From assembly GCA_030147905.1 (NCBI GenBank), contig JASBUM010000494.1, positions 1 through 6,602 on the forward strand: a DNA stretch of 6,602 nucleotides, in the 5' to 3' direction. The position numbers were made by a program, and so were the translations under genes. This DNA is from Acidimangrovimonas sp. GTDB lineage: Bacteria; Pseudomonadota; Alphaproteobacteria; Rhodobacterales; Rhodobacteraceae. Shown here piece after piece: positions 4,916-6,602 of the stretch (positions are counted from its first letter, which is position 1; every line of letters begins with the position of its first letter). A model generated the notes under the pieces. The model worked only from the letters and a program-made list of their open reading frames with translations. It did no database searches and was not told the DNA's origin.

Positions 4916-6091
4916 ATGCGGCGTCGGTCTCCTGGCCGGGCGGGGGTGATCATGCGACAGCAATCAGCCAAAGCCGGGGCGGCGTCCCCGCGATCGGGAG
5001 AACCCCGCAGGGGCGCGGCGGCTCCGGAGTTGCCGGTGGCGGAAGCCGGCGCACCGCCGTCCGTGCCTCCACCCCCAATGGCTGCGCCGCCGCTGGCCTG
5101 GCCGGGCACGCTGAACGCGCCGGTGGCGACGGCGATCCCGGCCGCGCTGACCGGAAGCCGCCCCCCGCAAGGCGAGCGCGTCAGCGATACCGGCGCCGAC
5201 CGGGCCGACGACACGGCGCTGCTGATGGCGGTGCGCCGACTGCTCGACGACCGCGCCAATCCGGCGATCGCCGGGCACGGCGGCGAGGTCACGGCCGAAT
5301 CGGTCACTGGCGGCGTCGTCTATCTGCGCATGTCCGGCGGCTGTCAGGGCTGTGCATCCGCGCAGATGACCCTGCGTCGCGGGGTTGCGACGATGCTGTG
5401 CGCGGCCCTGCCGGCGATATGCGGCATCGTCGATCTGACCGATCACGCATCCGGCACCGATCCCTTCTACCGTCGCCGGGGAGGGCCGAGCCCGGTTCTG
5501 TCGCGTCCGGTTCCCCCCGGTGCCCTGTCTCTCGTATCCGGCCGGGTCCGGGTCGACCCGGCCTTTCTGGCGCCCCGGCTGGGGCTGACCGTCGAAGACG
5601 TTCGTGCGGGGCTGGAGCGCGGCGGTATCGCGGTGGAGCGGCACCCCGGAGCGGGGTCAGGAAGCAGCCGCATCGTGTTTCGCGGGCCCGCGCGCGCATG
5701 GGCTGCGGAAATTGCATCCGACGGTGCGGCGCATGAAATCCCGCCGCCCCGTCCGACCGGCGCGACGGATCCGGTCCGCGCCGAACTGGCCGCGCGCCTT
5801 CGCCGCCATCTCGAAGCCCTGGCCGCCGGGGCGGAATTGCCAAGCTATGGCACATTGGCCCGCGCCCTCGGCCTGACCGGGCGCGGCGCCGTCGGCAGGG
5901 TCACGGCGGCACTGGAACTGACGATGCGCGAAGATGCCCGGGCCGGGCGGCCCTTCATCGCCGCCCGCGCCGTCAGCCGCGCGACGGGCATGCCTGGGCA
6001 AGGCTTTTTCGCGTTGGCACGGGCGCTCGGGCGCGGGCCCCGATCCGGCGAGCCCGACGCCGCGTTCCACCGTCGCTGCCTGGCGGACTAG
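4916..6091 (+). CDS. NifU C-terminal (Nfu-type) Fe-S domain fused to a DUF6522-like domain and a C-terminal helical domain
   Basis: A 391-residue soluble protein in four parts. Residues 1-95 are Pro/Ala/Arg-rich with no clear fold. Residues about 99-185 are a NifU C-terminal/Nfu-type domain with GHGGEV (120-125), VVYLRMSGGCQGCASAQMTL (134-153, Cys143 and Cys146 as the CxxC that bridges a [4Fe-4S] cluster between subunits), and the tail DLTDHASGTDPFY. Such domains carry clusters to target proteins. Residues about 203-267 resemble DUF6522, a small family of unknown function. Residues about 285-391 are helical (ELPSYGTLARALGLTG, PGQGFFALARALGRG), perhaps winged-helix-like; I cannot name the family. 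The start is uncertain: ATG at 4916 is taken as the longest form, ATG at 4952 is an alternative, and neither has a good Shine-Dalgarno sequence. The gene diverges from the DUF2249 operon and faces the NsrR-like gene, suggesting Fe-S repair or supply under nitrosative stress (inference). Confidence 0.8.
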   Translation: MRRRSPGRAGVIMRQQSAKAGAASPRSGEPRRGAAAPELPVAEAGAPPSVPPPPMAAPPLAWPGTLNAPVATAIPAALTGSRPPQGERVSDTGADRADDTALLMAVRRLLDDRANPAIAGHGGEVTAESVTGGVVYLRMSGGCQGCASAQMTLRRGVATMLCAALPAICGIVDLTDHASGTDPFYRRRGGPSPVLSRPVPPGALSLVSGRVRVDPAFLAPRLGLTVEDVRAGLERGGIAVERHPGAGSGSSRIVFRGPARAWAAEIASDGAAHEIPPPRPTGATDPVRAELAARLRRHLEALAAGAELPSYGTLARALGLTGRGAVGRVTAALELTMREDARAGRPFIAARAVSRATGMPGQGFFALARALGRGPRSGEPDAAFHRRCLAD

Positions 6092-6139
6092 CCTGCGCCC
6101 GGTCGCCGCCATTGCCGGACAGACCCGTTGCGCAGCATC

Positions 6140-6183
6140 CATCCCCGCGGGCTTGCCGTTCGGCGCGGGCGGGCCGGGGGATG
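6140..6183. terminator. Possible hairpin in the convergent gap between the NifU-like and NsrR-like genes
   Basis: CATCCCC (6140-6146) can pair with GGGGATG (6177-6183) around a GC-rich loop that itself contains a small GCCG-TT-CGGC stem. It lies in the 105-base gap between two converging genes, where a bidirectional terminator is expected. There is no T-run on either strand, so it is not a classical intrinsic terminator. Confidence 0.3.
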
Positions 6184-6196
6184 CGGGGCCTGCGAT

Positions 6197-6602
6197 CTAC
6201 CGTCCGGCCGGCGCAAGCCCGAATTCCTCGGGCCGCAGCAGCAGGTCCTGAAGGGTATGGGCGTCCATCACCTCCATGAAGGCGGCCAGCGCCTTGTCGA
6301 GAATGCGGGGCAGGCGGCAGGCGGGCAGGATCGTGCAGGTGCAATTGATCCCGAAACACTCCGCCATGCGGAAATCCGGCTCGGTTGCGCGCAGGACGTC
6401 GCCCAGCCGGATATCGGAGGGAGGCCGTCCGAGGGTGAAACCGCCGGTCCGTCCGCGCTGTGAACGCAGGAAGCCCGCCTTTGCGAGGATGCCCACCACC
6501 TTCATCAGATGCCCGCGCGAGATCGCATGGACCTCGAGCGTCTCCTCGATCGTCACCAGCCGGTCGGAATGGGCCGCGGCGAACAGCAGCACCCGCAGGG
6601 CG
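6197..6602 (-). CDS. nsrR: Rrf2-family Fe-S transcriptional repressor, probable NO sensor NsrR (N-terminus cut)
   Basis: The frame is open at the right edge. The first visible residues are ALRVLLFAAAHSDR, which in Rrf2 proteins begin at about residue 10, so about nine residues are missing, including the position equivalent to the Asp8 cluster ligand of Streptomyces NsrR. A winged helix-turn-helix follows (ISRGHLMKVVGILAKAGFL, wing SQRGRTGGFTLG). Then comes the cysteine loop ECFGINCTCTILPACRLPRI, a long dimerisation helix and TLQDLL, all as in NsrR. Counting from the GTG at 6592, cysteines are at 79, 84, 86 and 92. The x5 spacing between 86 and 92 and the PAC-RL context match NsrR rather than IscR or RirA. 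NsrR binds an Fe-S cluster, represses NO-detoxification and nitrogen-oxide genes, and releases DNA when NO attacks the cluster. The stop is TAG at 6199-6197. The likely target is the nearby divergent promoter (inference). Confidence 0.85.
   Translation of the reverse strand, partial: ALRVLLFAAAHSDRLVTIEETLEVHAISRGHLMKVVGILAKAGFLRSQRGRTGGFTLGRPPSDIRLGDVLRATEPDFRMAECFGINCTCTILPACRLPRILDKALAAFMEVMDAHTLQDLLLRPEEFGLAPAGR

Noticed and set aside
4585..5307. 240-codon - strand frame crossing the palindrome and the NifU-like gene
   Set aside because: It crosses both the intergenic region and the conserved Nfu domain and shows no recognisable domain of its own.
6197..6602. IscR or RirA identity for the Rrf2-family regulator
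   Set aside because: The cysteine loop with PAC-RL context and the C-terminal helix fit NsrR better, and no isc/suf genes are adjacent.

Overview
This is a GC-rich window from what looks like an alphaproteobacterium of the Rhodobacterales type (Paracoccus, Rhodobacter or Rhodovulum relatives). The reasons are the codon use and the match of several proteins to families I associate with that order. Genus and species cannot be named from the sequence. No mobile element, tRNA, rRNA or CRISPR array is visible.

Left part (1-1603, + strand): the end of an amine-catabolism operon. The first gene is cut by the window edge. It is the C-terminal part of a trimethylamine-dehydrogenase-like FMN/[4Fe-4S]/dinucleotide-binding oxidoreductase of the N-methylproline/dimethylglycine demethylase group. 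One base after its stop a TTG-initiated gene encodes a proline racemase superfamily protein in which both catalytic cysteines are replaced (Ser90 and Thr256). Together they suggest breakdown of proline betaine, N-methylproline or hydroxyproline-type osmolytes. The 179-base convergent gap 1604-1782 holds no gene I can support, only a short tandem duplication around the stop codon.

Middle part (1783-4709, - strand): a tight five-gene operon read right to left. The order is a single-domain DUF2249 protein (4709-4464), a 12-segment heme-copper-oxidase-like membrane protein (4403-3015), a two-domain DUF2249 protein (3018-2410), a DUF59/MIP18-type metal-sulfur assembly factor (2413-2063) and a small unrecognised helical protein (2055-1783). 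Two junctions are ATGA stop/start overlaps, and strong Shine-Dalgarno sequences precede the first four genes.

Control region (4710-4915): a 206-base divergent gap. It contains five tandem 14-15 bp repeats and an AT-rich island with a near-perfect 23-bp palindrome of 11-1-11 layout. Possible -35 elements for both directions lie in its centre.

Right part (4916-6602): a + strand gene encodes an unusual fusion, a NifU C-terminal type Fe-S carrier domain (CxxC) followed by a DUF6522-like domain and a C-terminal helical domain. Convergent to it is an Rrf2-family repressor, very likely NsrR, with a cysteine-rich cluster-binding loop. It is cut at the right edge about nine residues after its expected start.

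Taken together, an NO-sensing Fe-S repressor, two types of Fe-S assembly or delivery proteins, two DUF2249 proteins and a heme-copper-like membrane protein form a plausible nitric-oxide/nitrogen-oxide response and metal-centre maintenance module. Its individual members are mostly uncharacterised, and the link between them is inferred from gene order.
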